A stretch of DNA of 64,000 nt. Source: Histomonas meleagridis. Lineage: Eukaryota > Parabasalia > Tritrichomonadida > Dientamoebidae. The translations under genes were made by a program, and so were the position numbers. The stretch lies in contig WSYJ01000067.1 in the NCBI GenBank assembly GCA_020186115.1, positions 62,001 to 126,000 on the forward strand, given 5' to 3'. This document shows, piece by piece, positions 9,575 to 19,503 of the stretch. Below the pieces are notes generated by a model that saw only the letters and a list, made by a program, of their open reading frames with translations, made no database searches and was not told the origin of the DNA. Position 1 is the stretch's first letter. Each line of letters begins with the position of its first letter.

Positions 9575-10411
9575 TTAGGCTTGTGACAAATAAACAGTTG
9601 CTTGGATAGGTGGAAGATTTTCGTCGTTGTAGTCATCGAATTCCATTTCTTCTTCTTCAGGTCTGCTGGTGCATTTTTTAACAATTAACGCAAATGGAAG
9701 AATGAGAATTCCGGTGAAAATGGTGCCCAAAGCGATCACCGAAAGCATAGGGAACACTGAAAACATAGGGATGGTGCCTTCATGGTCATACGTCTTCGGT
9801 TGGGATGTATATACATATTCACTTTCTTTGACTTCTTCGGTTTCCTTAATCTCTTCTGTTTCTTTAATTTGTTCAGTTTCCTTAATCTCTTCTGTTTCTT
9901 TAACTTGTTCAGTTTCCTTAATTTCTTCGGTTTCTTTGATCTCTTCTGTTTCTTTGACTTCCTCCGTTTCTTTGGGTTCCTCGACTTCCGTGGGTTGATC
10001 GCTTTCTTTGGTTTCTTCGTTTTCTTCTGGATAAATTGTGTAATGTTGATTTACATTATATTGCTTCTGAACGGCAGAAACCTGAATTGTCACCTCTTGG
10101 GTTGTTGTTACTACAACCCTTCCACGGTAGTTTCCAAAAGAAATTCTATCGAAAGGTGTACTTTCATTTAGAGTTGTAACTTGCTTAAAATCAGTTTCTT
10201 GAACCTCAATATTAAGATACTTAATTCCGGATTTAAATTTAAGCTCAATTCCTGGTGATACGAAAAGATATAATGTGCTATCTGGTTGAAGTTTATAATT
10301 AAAGTTGGTTGTTTCTGATATTAATATCATTGCGAACGAATACGAATACTCGTAGCTTTGGAAATCCTGTTCAGGATAATTAAATAATGGTGCTAGAAAG
10401 AACGGGAGCAT
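9575..10411 (-). CDS. Type I membrane protein with Lys-Glu-Thr-Glu-Glu-Ile hexapeptide repeats
   Basis: 278 residues. A short hydrophobic start (MLPFFLAPLF) could act as a signal. Residues ~20-125 form a beta-rich ectodomain-like region. Residues 147-199 are nine hexapeptides of the type KETEE(I/V) or KETEQ(I/V). A single membrane segment lies at ~217-244, followed by KKC and an acidic tail (EEEEMEFDDYNDE). This is the architecture of a surface protein on a rigid charged stalk. I do not recognise the ectodomain family. Antisense frames across the repeat are open only because of the 18-nt periodicity. Confidence 0.75.
   Translation of the reverse strand: MLPFFLAPLFNYPEQDFQSYEYSYSFAMILISETTNFNYKLQPDSTLYLFVSPGIELKFKSGIKYLNIEVQETDFKQVTTLNESTPFDRISFGNYRGRVVVTTTQEVTIQVSAVQKQYNVNQHYTIYPEENEETKESDQPTEVEEPKETEEVKETEEIKETEEIKETEQVKETEEIKETEQIKETEEIKETEEVKESEYVYTSQPKTYDHEGTIPMFSVFPMLSVIALGTIFTGILILPFALIVKKCTSRPEEEEMEFDDYNDENLPPIQATVYLSQA
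9815..9973 (-). repeat. 18-bp coding tandem repeat (KETEEI stalk)
   Basis: Nine 18-nt units, differing by a few bases, encode the charged hexapeptide stalk of the membrane protein at 9575-10411. The unit length keeps the reading frame, so copy number can vary without breaking the gene. Confidence 0.9.
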
Positions 10412-10542
10412 TTTTTCTTATAAATTTTGAATGGACATGTTATGTGAAATACTTTTAGCGGATTTTCGGTATTAACTTTTTGAGTTGTATTTTGTTCGGA
10501 TTCGATTCAATTTAGTTTTCAAATGTTTATAAAGGTGTGGAT

Positions 10543-11082
10543 ATGAGCGATTTGAATGAGGATGACATGCAAATTATCCAAGAACTACTTGGTGAAAGTG
10601 ATGACTTTGAGTTTAATTCAATGTTCAAGGGAGGTAAAAAGACACAATTTCCTTCTAACTCATATTATGAAAAAGATTCAAATTCAAGCAGTCACAACCT
10701 AACTATTAGTAGTAGCTTACCTGCTGGGAGTACAGGCGCTTTTGAACCAAATACACCTACAACAAAGAAATGTACAGTAATTTGTTTAGGAGGAGTCGAT
10801 TTACCTGAAGGTATTACAAATAATGAAAACGGACCTCATTTCTGTTCAAACTTATATTGCATTCATTGTGATTTTGCAGTTAAAAGATTTATGAATTCAA
10901 GATGGAAAAAATCAACAAATTATCTTTTCCTAAGAAATAATTACCCAGAAACAGTATACAAAAACTTGATTCAAGCTCCTGGATGGTGCGCTTATTGTTG
11001 TCAGTGTACATTTTGTGAAGAAAAGAATCTCAAGAAATTACCTGTTTTCTCAACAAATTGGGTTTGTCGTGGACATAACTGA
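10543..11082 (+). CDS. CFAP418 (C8orf37)-like cilium/flagellum protein
   Basis: 179 residues from the ATG at 10543; the frame extends two codons upstream to a GTG only. The N-terminus is acidic and low-complexity (LNEDDMQIIQELLGESDD). The C-terminal ~85 residues match the conserved CFAP418 domain: CSNLYCIHCDF, then W/S/YLFLRNNYPE, then WCAYCCQCTF and NWVCRGH. The conserved Cys pairs, the FLRNN-P core and the final WVC-GH are all visible. Family knowledge: human CFAP418 is a ciliary base/photoreceptor disease protein conserved in flagellated eukaryotes. Its presence fits a parabasalid with flagella. Its role here, probably basal-body or axoneme associated, is inferred. Confidence 0.85.
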   Translation: MSDLNEDDMQIIQELLGESDDFEFNSMFKGGKKTQFPSNSYYEKDSNSSSHNLTISSSLPAGSTGAFEPNTPTTKKCTVICLGGVDLPEGITNNENGPHFCSNLYCIHCDFAVKRFMNSRWKKSTNYLFLRNNYPETVYKNLIQAPGWCAYCCQCTFCEEKNLKKLPVFSTNWVCRGHN

Positions 11083-11284
11083 ACAAACATGTGATGAGTT
11101 TACCTTGCACACTTAAAGGAACAAAGTGATTGTGATATCAAAAATTGATTACAATTTAATCATAGGCTGTTTCAAATCGCTTTTCATAATTTTTATTAGG
11201 TAATAAATATAAAATAGATTTTTTTTTTTTTTGTATTTTGATCGACAAATTTCAAAATATGTTTCAATCTTTTAAAATTCAAAT

Positions 11285-11434
11285 ATGTTATTTTATAAAT
11301 CAAAACCAGTTCTTACACCAGAAACATCTTCACTTCAAAAACCTAAGCGTAAACAAGCAAGACGAATTTTTGAAGTTTTGATTCCAACTGCAAAAAACGA
11401 TGAAAATTTTAACCTTTTTTTGATCGTCTCATGA
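11285..11434 (+). CDS. Possible 49-residue ORF, unrecognised
   Basis: ATG at 11285 opens a 49-codon frame ending TGA at 11434. The product is basic (QKPKRKQARRIFEVLIP) with no known domain. It lies between CFAP418 and a single-TM ORF. It may be a small gene, a fragment, or chance. Confidence 0.25.
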   Translation: MLFYKSKPVLTPETSSLQKPKRKQARRIFEVLIPTAKNDENFNLFLIVS

Positions 11435-11453
11435 AAGATAAAAATACAGAAAG

Positions 11454-11777
11454 ATGATTTTAGGAAACCAAAATGTAACAACTCCACAGACTATATTAAA
11501 CAGTGAATCAGGACTTGAAACACCTTTAATTTTGGGCATTGTGTTTGCTTCTGTATGTTTTTTATTACTCATTGGATGTATAATTTCAAAATATTTAAAT
11601 AAAGGCTGTTCGAAAAAGGTAAATTCAAGCAACGGGGGCGAAAAAGCGAAGGTGCAAAATAAAGCAATTGGAAATCTTATTCCTCCAATATTTTATACTG
11701 ACAAGGTGAAAGATCCTCTTCTTCAGGAGGATCTTTCAGATCATGCACTTCAAAAGTATCAAAAGTTTGATCCGTAG
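11454..11777 (+). CDS. Small single-pass membrane protein
   Basis: 107 residues. About 24 extracytoplasmic residues with an N-x-T sequon precede a hydrophobic helix (~25-46, LILGIVFASVCFLLLIGCII). A basic stop-transfer (KYLNKGCSKK) and a cytoplasmic tail follow. There is no signal peptide, so insertion would be type III or this is a C-terminal remnant of a larger surface protein; its layout resembles the anchor end of BspA-like genes. A 12-bp inverted repeat (11707-11738) lies within the tail codons. Family unknown. Confidence 0.45.
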   Translation: MILGNQNVTTPQTILNSESGLETPLILGIVFASVCFLLLIGCIISKYLNKGCSKKVNSSNGGEKAKVQNKAIGNLIPPIFYTDKVKDPLLQEDLSDHALQKYQKFDP

Positions 11778-11962
11778 AGGCAGAACGAAAACATCAATTG
11801 ATGATCATATCTATAAAATAAATAAACAATCTATCTTAGGAAATAACGAAATAGCATACTATAATATTTTTGTAAAAAGAGGAATTTGGAGAATTAAGGA
11901 TTTCTTCAGTTCTTTTATTTTGAAAAGTGACACCAGTAATTGGAATTAACGGCCGCCATCAG

Positions 11963-13315
11963 ATGAAGGCTCCGAGCTCAAACCAATGGGCACCACATAA
12001 ACAACTTTTCCAACGATATGCTCTTTTGTTCTCTATCGTGTTGCTTTCTATTCTTTTTGCGCACAAAGGATATTTTTACTTATGTTTGATTTTAATCCCT
12101 TTTTTATATCTCATTGATATATCAACTCCTTATTCACAGCTTAACACGAGAAAGGAAATTGATTCAATAATCAACTCACTCCCTGTTCATGAACAAGAAC
12201 CTGCAAATTGGTTTTCTCAACTTTTATCATTAATTTGGCCTCATCTCTTTCCACAACATCGTGTTGATTCCTTTAAAGAAAAACTTCAATGGGTTCTTGA
12301 CAATAATCCAGTTCCTTATTTCACTTCCATTGTTTTAAATTCTCTCGAAATTGGAGATATTGCACCACAAATCACACAAGTTTCTGTTCCAACGCAACCA
12401 CTTCCATCCAAAGACTCATTTTTATTTGAAGTCAAAGCCATTTATTATCCTTCATTTCTTCTCAATGCTCTTATTGCTCTTAAATCAGTTCCAGCCTTTA
12501 ACATCACCTTTAAAGATCTTACTCTTATGCTTGATGTTTATGTTCAACTTGAATTTACACCTGATCCATATCTTCCAAATATTCCATTTTGGACCTCTAT
12601 GGATATGTCCTTAGCCACCCCACCTCAACTTTCCGGGTTTAACGTGACTCTTTTCTCATCATCGAGTAACCTTATCAACAAAGAGTCCATCAAAAACAAC
12701 ATGAGCCAAACGTTCTCCAATTTACTTTGGCAGTTTTATGGGATGCCCAAAGGTTTTGTATGGGAAAGGGTCACTGGAGTCTGGATGAATGCCAATGTTT
12801 GTGGCTCGCATGTCTTAGAGCGCTGTTCTGTTTCAGACGCCCATCTTATTCGATATAGTCGAGTGAAGAAAGGCGCATTAGATTTATGTAAAAGTTTATA
12901 TTTACCAGAACCATTAACATTACAAACGATTGAATATAAAGACAAATCAACATCAACAAAGCATTTGCAATTACTTGAAGAATTTAAAAAGAATATTACA
13001 TTGCCAAAAATTGCTGAAGTTGCTGACGCTTTTAACGCTGATCATCCTTCAGCGGATGAGCTTGAGCTGTTTGTAGACCTGTCTTATGACGTTTTTATGA
13101 AGACATTCTCCAAATTTAGCGTGACATCATTAAAAAGAGGAAAGTCCAAAAGCGTGGACGAGAACATTGCGTATGCGTATGTTTATATGAACTTTTTGTC
13201 CTTACAAAAAAAGGTTAATTGGGAAGTAGCAGAAAAACTTGATTTAGAAAAAAAGGTAAAAACTTTGGAACAAACAATTTTGAAGTTCCATAATAAGATG
13301 TCAAAGAAATCTTAA
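11963..13315 (+). CDS. SMP-domain (TULIP) lipid-transfer membrane protein
   Basis: 450 residues from the ATG at 11963; the frame upstream starts with GTG only, and a TCAG-ATG context sits at the start. Two adjacent hydrophobic helices (~18-33 and 37-51) form an ER hairpin as in extended synaptotagmins and Tex2/Nvj2. The SMP domain follows at ~75-310: EPANWFSQLLSLIWPHL, then a segment ending SLEIGDIAPQITQV, then beta strands. A C-terminal helical, Lys-rich region (~360-450) replaces the C2 domains of E-Syts, which are absent. Family knowledge: SMP dimers form a hydrophobic tunnel that moves glycerolipids at ER contact sites. AAAAGTGACA lies 31 nt upstream of the ATG, as before the AP-1 gene. 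Confidence 0.85.
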   Translation: MKAPSSNQWAPHKQLFQRYALLFSIVLLSILFAHKGYFYLCLILIPFLYLIDISTPYSQLNTRKEIDSIINSLPVHEQEPANWFSQLLSLIWPHLFPQHRVDSFKEKLQWVLDNNPVPYFTSIVLNSLEIGDIAPQITQVSVPTQPLPSKDSFLFEVKAIYYPSFLLNALIALKSVPAFNITFKDLTLMLDVYVQLEFTPDPYLPNIPFWTSMDMSLATPPQLSGFNVTLFSSSSNLINKESIKNNMSQTFSNLLWQFYGMPKGFVWERVTGVWMNANVCGSHVLERCSVSDAHLIRYSRVKKGALDLCKSLYLPEPLTLQTIEYKDKSTSTKHLQLLEEFKKNITLPKIAEVADAFNADHPSADELELFVDLSYDVFMKTFSKFSVTSLKRGKSKSVDENIAYAYVYMNFLSLQKKVNWEVAEKLDLEKKVKTLEQTILKFHNKMSKKS

Positions 13316-13749
13316 AATGTGTTCTTAAAATGATTAATTAGTAAAATTTAAAGAATGTTAAAAATGTTTTTTAAATATGTGTTTAAAAATCCTCTTTAAC
13401 AATGTCTCAAATCCATAAATGAATGGGAAATAAAACTCATTGTAAAACACATTTTATTACATTTGTTCTTATTTCTAATTTAATTTTTACTATTTTAAAA
13501 TATGAATAATCATTTTTTTAATAATAATTGGCAATTTCAACTATACATAGTGATATGATGGAAAAAGTCAAACGAAAATTTACCCCAAGTTGCTGGTCAC
13601 TAGCGAGTGGAAGACAACTGTACCAAACCAATATTTTTGATATAAATATCTGTTTCAGTCAAGTCAAAAATTTAAATCCATTAAATTGTTTCGCATGCTC
13701 AAAAACAACAAAAAAATAAAATAAACATTTAATAACTAATTATAACAAG
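13316..13749. other. Intergenic region
   Basis: AT-rich spacer between convergent genes. A short frame at 13528-13719 has no recognisable product. Nothing else is seen. Confidence 0.55.
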
Positions 13750-14902
13750 TTAGTTTTTGTTTATTATTTGAAGAAGAGTATCTACATAGTATCTATAATA
13801 ATAATCACTATCAAGATCACAGTATGGATCATAAATTAAAGAAAGTGCTGTTTCAAATAATTATAATAATTTCCAAATATTATTTTGAAATATGGAATTA
13901 TTAAAATAAATATTAAACAAAGCAATTAAGTATTTTTAATATTAACATCAATACCTTCATGTTCAACAAGTACATTGAAAATATTCGGGTTATAATCATT
14001 CATAACTGCATACATAAGTGCTGTTTCAAATAATTATAATAATTTCCAAATATTATTTTGAAATATTAAATCATTAAAACAAATATTAAACAAATCAAAT
14101 AAATATCTTGAGCATTAACATTAATATTCTTTTGTTGTAGAAGTAATTCGATTGTTTCTGCGTAACCATATTTAGCTGCATACATAAGTGCTGTTTTAAA
14201 TAATTATAATAATTTCCTAATATTATTTTGAAATATTAAATCACTAAAATAAATATTAAACAATTCAAATAAATATCTTGAGCATTAACATCAATTTCCT
14301 TATGTTGTAGAAGTAATTCGACTGTTTTTGTGTCATCACCTTCAGCTGCATAAATAAGTGCTGTTTTAAATAATTATAATAATTTCCAAATATTATTTTG
14401 AAATATTAAATCACTAAAATAAATATCAAACAAAACAAAAAAAAATCTTTAACATTAACATCAATACCTTCATGTTCAAGAAACAATTTCACTATTTTTA
14501 CATATCCTTTTTTAGTTGCTTGTATAAGTATTGTTCTAAAAAATTTTTATAATTTCCTAATATTATTTTGAAACATCAAATCATCAAAACATATTTTAAA
14601 TAAAATATTTATATACCCTTAGTATTAACATCAATTCCTTTTTGTTCAAGGAGTAATTTTAACATAAATGAATTTCGTTTTTCATATGCTATCATAATTG
14701 CTGTATGAAATAATTGCTACAAATTCCTAATATTATTTTGAAATATTAAATTATTAAAATAAATATCAAACAAAACAAATAAATATCTTTAACATTAACA
14801 TCAATTTCCTTATGTTTAAGAAGTAATTTTAAAGTTTCTATGTGACAATTTTCCACTGCAAATATAAGTGCTGTTAGAAATAAATTAAAAAATTACCAAA
14901 TA
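13750..14902 (-). repeat. Array of ankyrin blocks separated by AT-rich spacers (3' part of the DUF3447 gene)
   Basis: Read on the minus strand, seven ankyrin blocks follow the 14903-16048 frame. Each complete block runs from the (A)CA-CTT of T-A-L-M to the AAA/CAA/AAG codon after V-N-A. Six blocks measure 83, 83, 83, 83, 83 and 86 nt and none contains a stop. The spacers between them are about 50, 87, ~85, 88, 87, 87 and 87 nt, share a common sequence (…CAAAATAATATTWGG…) and hold stops in all frames. The last block ends with its own in-frame stop (LLQIINKN, stop at 13750-13752). The blocks are therefore likely exons of the upstream gene or recent tandem copies. No canonical trichomonad intron motif is present. 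Confidence 0.7.
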
Positions 14903-16048
14903 TTATTCTAAAAAATCAAATTTAGCATTCACATCAGATTCTTTTGTTCCTAAAATATATTTTATAATCTCAATATTTTCGGATTTAGATGCAAAACCAA
15001 GAATATTTTGAGGTAATTTAAAATTTTGGTGATAATATATAACAAGAAATAAATCACCATTTCTTGCTGCCTCATTTATCAATGATTCATCTGTTTTCAT
15101 TCCTTCTTTTTCTAAAAATGTTAAAAGTTCATAGTTATTATATTTAATACATATTTTCCCTATTTCATTTAAGTTTTTAAGTATCTCTTTATTGTTTTCA
15201 TAAAGGTAATAAAAGATATCAAATTTATTAAACATAATTGCTGTTTCATATGCACCTCTAAATGATGAATGATTTTGTTCACATAAATGAATAATTTCAA
15301 TGTTTCCACCTACAAGTGCATATTTACCTGTATTACTTACATTTGCACCATTTATAAGTAAATATTTAAAACATTGAATTGATCCGAAAAATGCTGCATA
15401 ATCAATTAGTGAAACATTGTTTTTATTAATGAATGAACATCTTTCATAAATTGATGGATTAACTGTTTGATTAAAATTAAATTTTTGTTTGGATGATATT
15501 TCTTGAAGCTTTTCTATTTCATCATTTCGAATTATTTTAGCTATTTCATTTGGATTAACCCCTTTTTTGATTACCTTCTTATGAAGTAACCAATAATTTT
15601 TTGATAGTTCATCATAATTATCGAAAAAATAACTAAGCTCTGGATTATATCTTGATTCTTGAATAACACTCTCTGAAATGTAATGTGAAAAAAATAAATT
15701 TTTAGTCTTTTTAATAACGTCTGGTTTAATTAATTTTAGATAAAGCATTTCATTAAGAATAAAATATGATTCTTGCGAACATTGATCAAGAAGAAATTTT
15801 GTAAAAACTTTAATGATATCATTACTTCCTTCTCTTGATATAACTTGAAGAAAACTTAGGAAAAAATAAATCTCTTTTTCATGGACATGTGAAACAATAT
15901 AAGAATATATTAACTTACTTACAATAAGATCAAAAGAATAAGAATAACTTCTTTTGGGAAATAAATTCATAGCAGCTTGTGCTGACTTATGAACATTTTC
16001 AGCATTTAAGTTGAAAATAATTTCTCTGAGTTGTATTAATTTTTGCAT
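14903..16048 (-). CDS. DUF3447-type ankyrin-repeat protein, N-terminal exon/frame
   Basis: 381 residues to the first stop, which lies inside the first spacer, so the annotated end is probably not the true C-terminus. Residues ~1-170 are an all-helical trichomonad N-terminus (EIIFNLNAENVHKSAQAAMNLF). Then comes the DUF3447 signature region (NPNEIAKIIRNDEIEKLQEI, RCSFINKNNVSLIDYAAFFGSI, CFKYLLINGANV, GGNIEIIHLCEQN) and degenerate ankyrin units. It is a clear paralogue of the gene at 54224. Further ankyrin blocks continue at 13750-14902. Family knowledge: this architecture forms a very large, mostly uncharacterised family in trichomonads. Function unknown; a protein-binding scaffold is likely. 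Confidence 0.8.
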   Translation of the reverse strand: MQKLIQLREIIFNLNAENVHKSAQAAMNLFPKRSYSYSFDLIVSKLIYSYIVSHVHEKEIYFFLSFLQVISREGSNDIIKVFTKFLLDQCSQESYFILNEMLYLKLIKPDVIKKTKNLFFSHYISESVIQESRYNPELSYFFDNYDELSKNYWLLHKKVIKKGVNPNEIAKIIRNDEIEKLQEISSKQKFNFNQTVNPSIYERCSFINKNNVSLIDYAAFFGSIQCFKYLLINGANVSNTGKYALVGGNIEIIHLCEQNHSSFRGAYETAIMFNKFDIFYYLYENNKEILKNLNEIGKICIKYNNYELLTFLEKEGMKTDESLINEAARNGDLFLVIYYHQNFKLPQNILGFASKSENIEIIKYILGTKESDVNAKFDFLE

Positions 16049-17787
16049 TATTTTAACACTTCAGCTAAAATTTTTCCAGAATTCAAAAGTGAATTAAACA
16101 TTTGAAAAAGTTTCATCTTCTGTAAAAACTCACTGATGCAAGTTATAAAGAATATATTAGAATTGAATTTTTTGCAAAAATAATTTTAACTAGATGTGGA
16201 ATTATGCAATAAAAGCATTTCCCATTCATCCTGAAATTTTAAATTTCTGCTTGCAAAACACAAATTGGTCGGTTCAAATTTGATATTAAAAACTTTATAT
16301 ATAAAGTGACAGTTTTTAAACCTAATCGAAACTCTATTTATTCAAATTTTATAAAAAAGGAAAGTTTTATCAACACAATTTGAAATTGTCAACTTCAGTT
16401 CTCATTAAATGGATTTTCTAAATTTCAATATGTAATCTCAAAACAGAAGAATAAAGAATTAAAAATTTTCTTTCCAGTAGAGGTTGTCCTTTTAATGATC
16501 TGACTAATCCCTCAATTGATTCCATTATACGATGTACATCATATGTTGCTAATGACTATGAGTCTGAACTTATTAAAGCAAGAACAAGTCATGAATGCAA
16601 CATAACATACATATTAATGAAACACAAGAAGTTACTCTTTAATATGAAAGGTTTTGTTGTTATTCAGAAGACAAATAAATGGATTCAAAGAAAAGGGAAT
16701 TGTTGACATTTTAGATGATTCGATCATGAACATAGATAAAGAAATAAGAAATTTTATCTGTTCGTACATTTCTTTGCATGGCGGCTCATCAATTATTATG
16801 GCTTGCCAAAGAGAATTTTGTACGAGTTAAAAAAAAGTTGTATAAAGAAAACATTAATCCAATGGTTAACTGTCTACCTGGGAGAAAAACATCAAGTTGG
16901 CTGGGTGCATCGATTATAAAATTATAAAATATTTAGAAATTATACAAATTATTTAAAAAAACAAAACTGTGTATGCAAGAAATTTCACAGAAATTGTTAA
17001 TTTACTTCTTGAATATGGATAATGATTTAAAAATTACTCATCAAGTATAATATAAATTTATGCTAATCACATACCTTTGTATTAAAAATTGCAATACGAA
17101 TATTTTATAATCTAATATTATCATAGAAATATCAATATAATAATTGAAACTCGATATTTTGAAAGATTTGAGTTTTCGATGAATAATGGTCAATGTCAAA
17201 TTCCATTTCTTGAACGCACTATAGTATTGGGGTTTCTTAACTTCATTCTTTTCCAAAAATATTTGCAGCTTCAAAACAATGATTTTCTGGGTATGGGCAT
17301 TGAAATTCGTTATAAAAAACACATTTATTTCAAAGGTATCCTCTGAAAATGTGAAATTTATAAAAATTATTTTGCACGGATGATTCTTAAAAATAATTTA
17401 TTATTCTATTAATATAATATATTAATTAAGTTATTATCAAATACTATTGAATATAATATTTATAATATGAATATAAACAAGAATAAAATTATTTGAAGAT
17501 TCCAAATATGTATTCAAATATATTTGGTCACCTCACTTTTATTAGAAACGAACATTTTCCGGATATTTGCTCTCAATACTGTTCCGTTTCAATTGAAATA
17601 TTTCTATGATTATTATTGGTTCATGCACTCAAATCAGTTTTGAATGAATTCAACCACATTGTCTCAAAATTTTCCATCAAAGTTGTTTGAGTTGGTTCAA
17701 AATTTGTTTCATAAAACGTTTTATTTAATAAACGAAAAAAAAAACAATAGGTTGTAATTACAACAATATGAAGACATTATATGCATT
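16049..17787. other. Gene-poor region with one degraded coding-like stretch
   Basis: 1.7 kb of AT-rich sequence. Around 16470-16860 a plus-strand reading is open for tens of codons and changes frame once near 16680 (PFNDLTNPSIDSIIRC, then GIVDILDDSIMNIDKEIRNF). I do not recognise the family; it looks like a decayed gene. A short minus-strand frame at 17041-17322 is probably chance. Confidence 0.35.
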
Positions 17788-18369
17788 CTATTCTTCTGGT
17801 AAAGCTTTCTTCAATTCGTCAAATGCATCAGAGTTATCTTCATTTTGATTACTTTCTAGATTTGCTCCGAATTTAATGATAGTGTCGCCATAATCTTCAT
17901 TTTGCCATATAATCGGAAGAGGTTCTGTTGAAATATTATTGGATGGAGTAAGGTCATTACTTTGTAAAAACAAAAATTGGTATGAATCTGAATCTGAATC
18001 AGAATATGATGAGTTTGTATCAAGTTTTCTGATTTCATTTCTTGGTTTCAATTTATCTGTTTGCATATCTAAAACTCGTGCAATTTCTCGTGAAATAGTT
18101 TGATCTTCTTTCTTAAATAAATCTTCAATATTCTGAATTTTACTTACAATTTTACATTCAATGATATCACCATTTTTAATTCCTTGTTTGATTAAAGTTT
18201 CATCCGGATTTAAAACTATTCCATTAAAAAATAAATAAACCTTTTCATTTTCGAAACAAGAAAATTGCAATATATCTGATAATCTTCCTGCTGTACATGA
18301 TTTATGTATGAGAACAGGAAGAATTGCACCAGGAAGCCATTGGATATTTATCTTTAATTCTCCTTCCAT
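17788..18369 (-). CDS. Ubiquitin-fold small protein, paralogue A
   Basis: 193 residues. The first ~80 residues look like a beta-grasp/ubiquitin-like fold: KINIQWLPGAILPVLIHKS, then KVYLFFNGIVLNPDETLIKQ and GIKNGDIIECKI, matching the F-x-G-x-x-L-x-x-D-x-T-L-x-x-x-G-I-x-x-G-D pattern. A helical linker and a Ser/Asp-rich stretch (YSDSDSDSYQ) follow. The C-terminal motif TEPLPIIWQNEDY resembles SDPLPVCWESETS of the protein at 28892. There is no C-terminal Gly-Gly, so it is not a conjugated modifier. The two proteins define a small family I cannot name. Role unknown; the acidic tail with a Trp motif may be a docking peptide. Confidence 0.65.
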   Translation of the reverse strand: MEGELKINIQWLPGAILPVLIHKSCTAGRLSDILQFSCFENEKVYLFFNGIVLNPDETLIKQGIKNGDIIECKIVSKIQNIEDLFKKEDQTISREIARVLDMQTDKLKPRNEIRKLDTNSSYSDSDSDSYQFLFLQSNDLTPSNNISTEPLPIIWQNEDYGDTIIKFGANLESNQNEDNSDAFDELKKALPEE

Positions 18370-18729
18370 CTGGCTTTTGTGGGTAACGTTCTATTCTGGA
18401 CAGATTCAATCAGAAATAATCATATCAATTGAAATTTGAGATTAATCTATAGGTATTCAAATATTCAAGTTAGACAAAATCAATCTGACTCTGTTAAATT
18501 TGAGAGGGATAGTTAGTGGATAACTTTACTCTAAAGAACCAACAGAAATATTTCTTCCCATTCACAAAAATGGTTATTTTAAAAAAAAAGTTCAATGTGA
18601 ACTCATTTTTCATGCTTTTTCAAAATATTTTTAACTTAAATTAATTTTAATTAACAATGTGTTAAAAAAAATATGTTACCAAAGAGAAATGAGCGATGGC
18701 CATGAGGGGACAGAGGCTTTTGTATTTTT

Positions 18730-19290
18730 ACTTAAATTATGAAGTGATGGCTTTATTTTTTGGTTGAAATCAAAATTTGTTTGTGATGATAATATCGTTT
18801 TTGACTTATACATGATTTCATGAAAAAGTTTTTCTGTTTCATCATTTCGAATTATTTTTGTGATTTCATTCAGATTATGCCCTTAAAGGGCATCCCAACC
18901 ATTCTTTATAATTTCTTCAATGCTTTCCTAAAAGTATTTATAAAATGCATTTTATTTAGTTATATATATATATATATATATTCATTTTGTCAATTGAAAT
19001 GCCATGTGTAAAGTATGGTGTTGATTTGTTTTTACAAATCAGCCATATTGTTTATTATTGTTTTCAATCATTTTCTCCCAAAAGACAATTTGATTGTTGC
19101 GGATCTTTAGATATTAAACATTTTATAAATATAACAATGATTTTGTTATGATCGTGACCAATTTCATCAATTCCAATTTTTTATAATTTGAAAGCAAAAC
19201 TATTCAAGTCCTTTTGATATATAACATGAGTATATTAATTTACTTACAATTAGATTGTATGAATATGAAAACTCTTGTGGAAAGTTCGCT
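18730..19290 (-). pseudogene. Relic of a DUF3447-ankyrin gene N-terminal region
   Basis: Two stretches match the minus-strand gene at 14903-16048 at nucleotide level. About 18820-18885 resembles 15508-15570, coding for the NPNEIAKIIRND region. About 19225-19290 resembles 15900-15962, coding for the N-terminal SYSYSFDLIVSKLIYS region. The order is preserved but the sequence between is shorter and full of stops. The plus-strand frame at 19214-19489 is then antisense to the relic. Confidence 0.55.
18961..18980. repeat. (TA)10 microsatellite
   Basis: Twenty bases of alternating T and A inside the relic of a DUF3447 gene. Confidence 0.95.
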
Positions 19291-19503
19291 CAGAGAGATT
19301 CTATCCTATCAATGCTTTTATCATTTAAATCAAAAATTACCTGCTCTGAGTTCTGCAACATTTGAAAATTTTCAGTGCATTGCTTTTGATCGCTCTCGAA
19401 TATTTGATATATATAATGCCCATTCTAAGATTTTGCAAATAATTTTAGCATCCACTAGAAAATTTCCATCGAAGAAATTAGTTAACTGATTAACAATCAG
19501 TTA

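Noticed and set aside
9669-10171. Open antisense frames over the KETEEI region
   Set aside because: They are open because the 18-nt coding repeat on the minus strand keeps the opposite frames free of stops; products are low-complexity (SSVSLI, LFCFFNLF).
13860-14900. CRISPR-like array of regularly spaced repeats
   Set aside because: The regular units are ankyrin coding blocks and AT-rich spacers in a eukaryotic genome; the repeats are not palindromic and the alternation is explained by ankyrin periodicity.
13750-14902. Calling the ankyrin spacers canonical introns
   Set aside because: No GTAYGT or ACTAACACACAG motifs; GT positions that work for one array (GTTTAATATTT) do not keep frame in the other; two spacers at 55.4-56.3 kb lack AG. 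Left as an open finding.
19214-19489. 91-residue plus-strand ORF
   Set aside because: Its first part is antisense to a relic of the DUF3447 N-terminus; no family similarity in its own frame.
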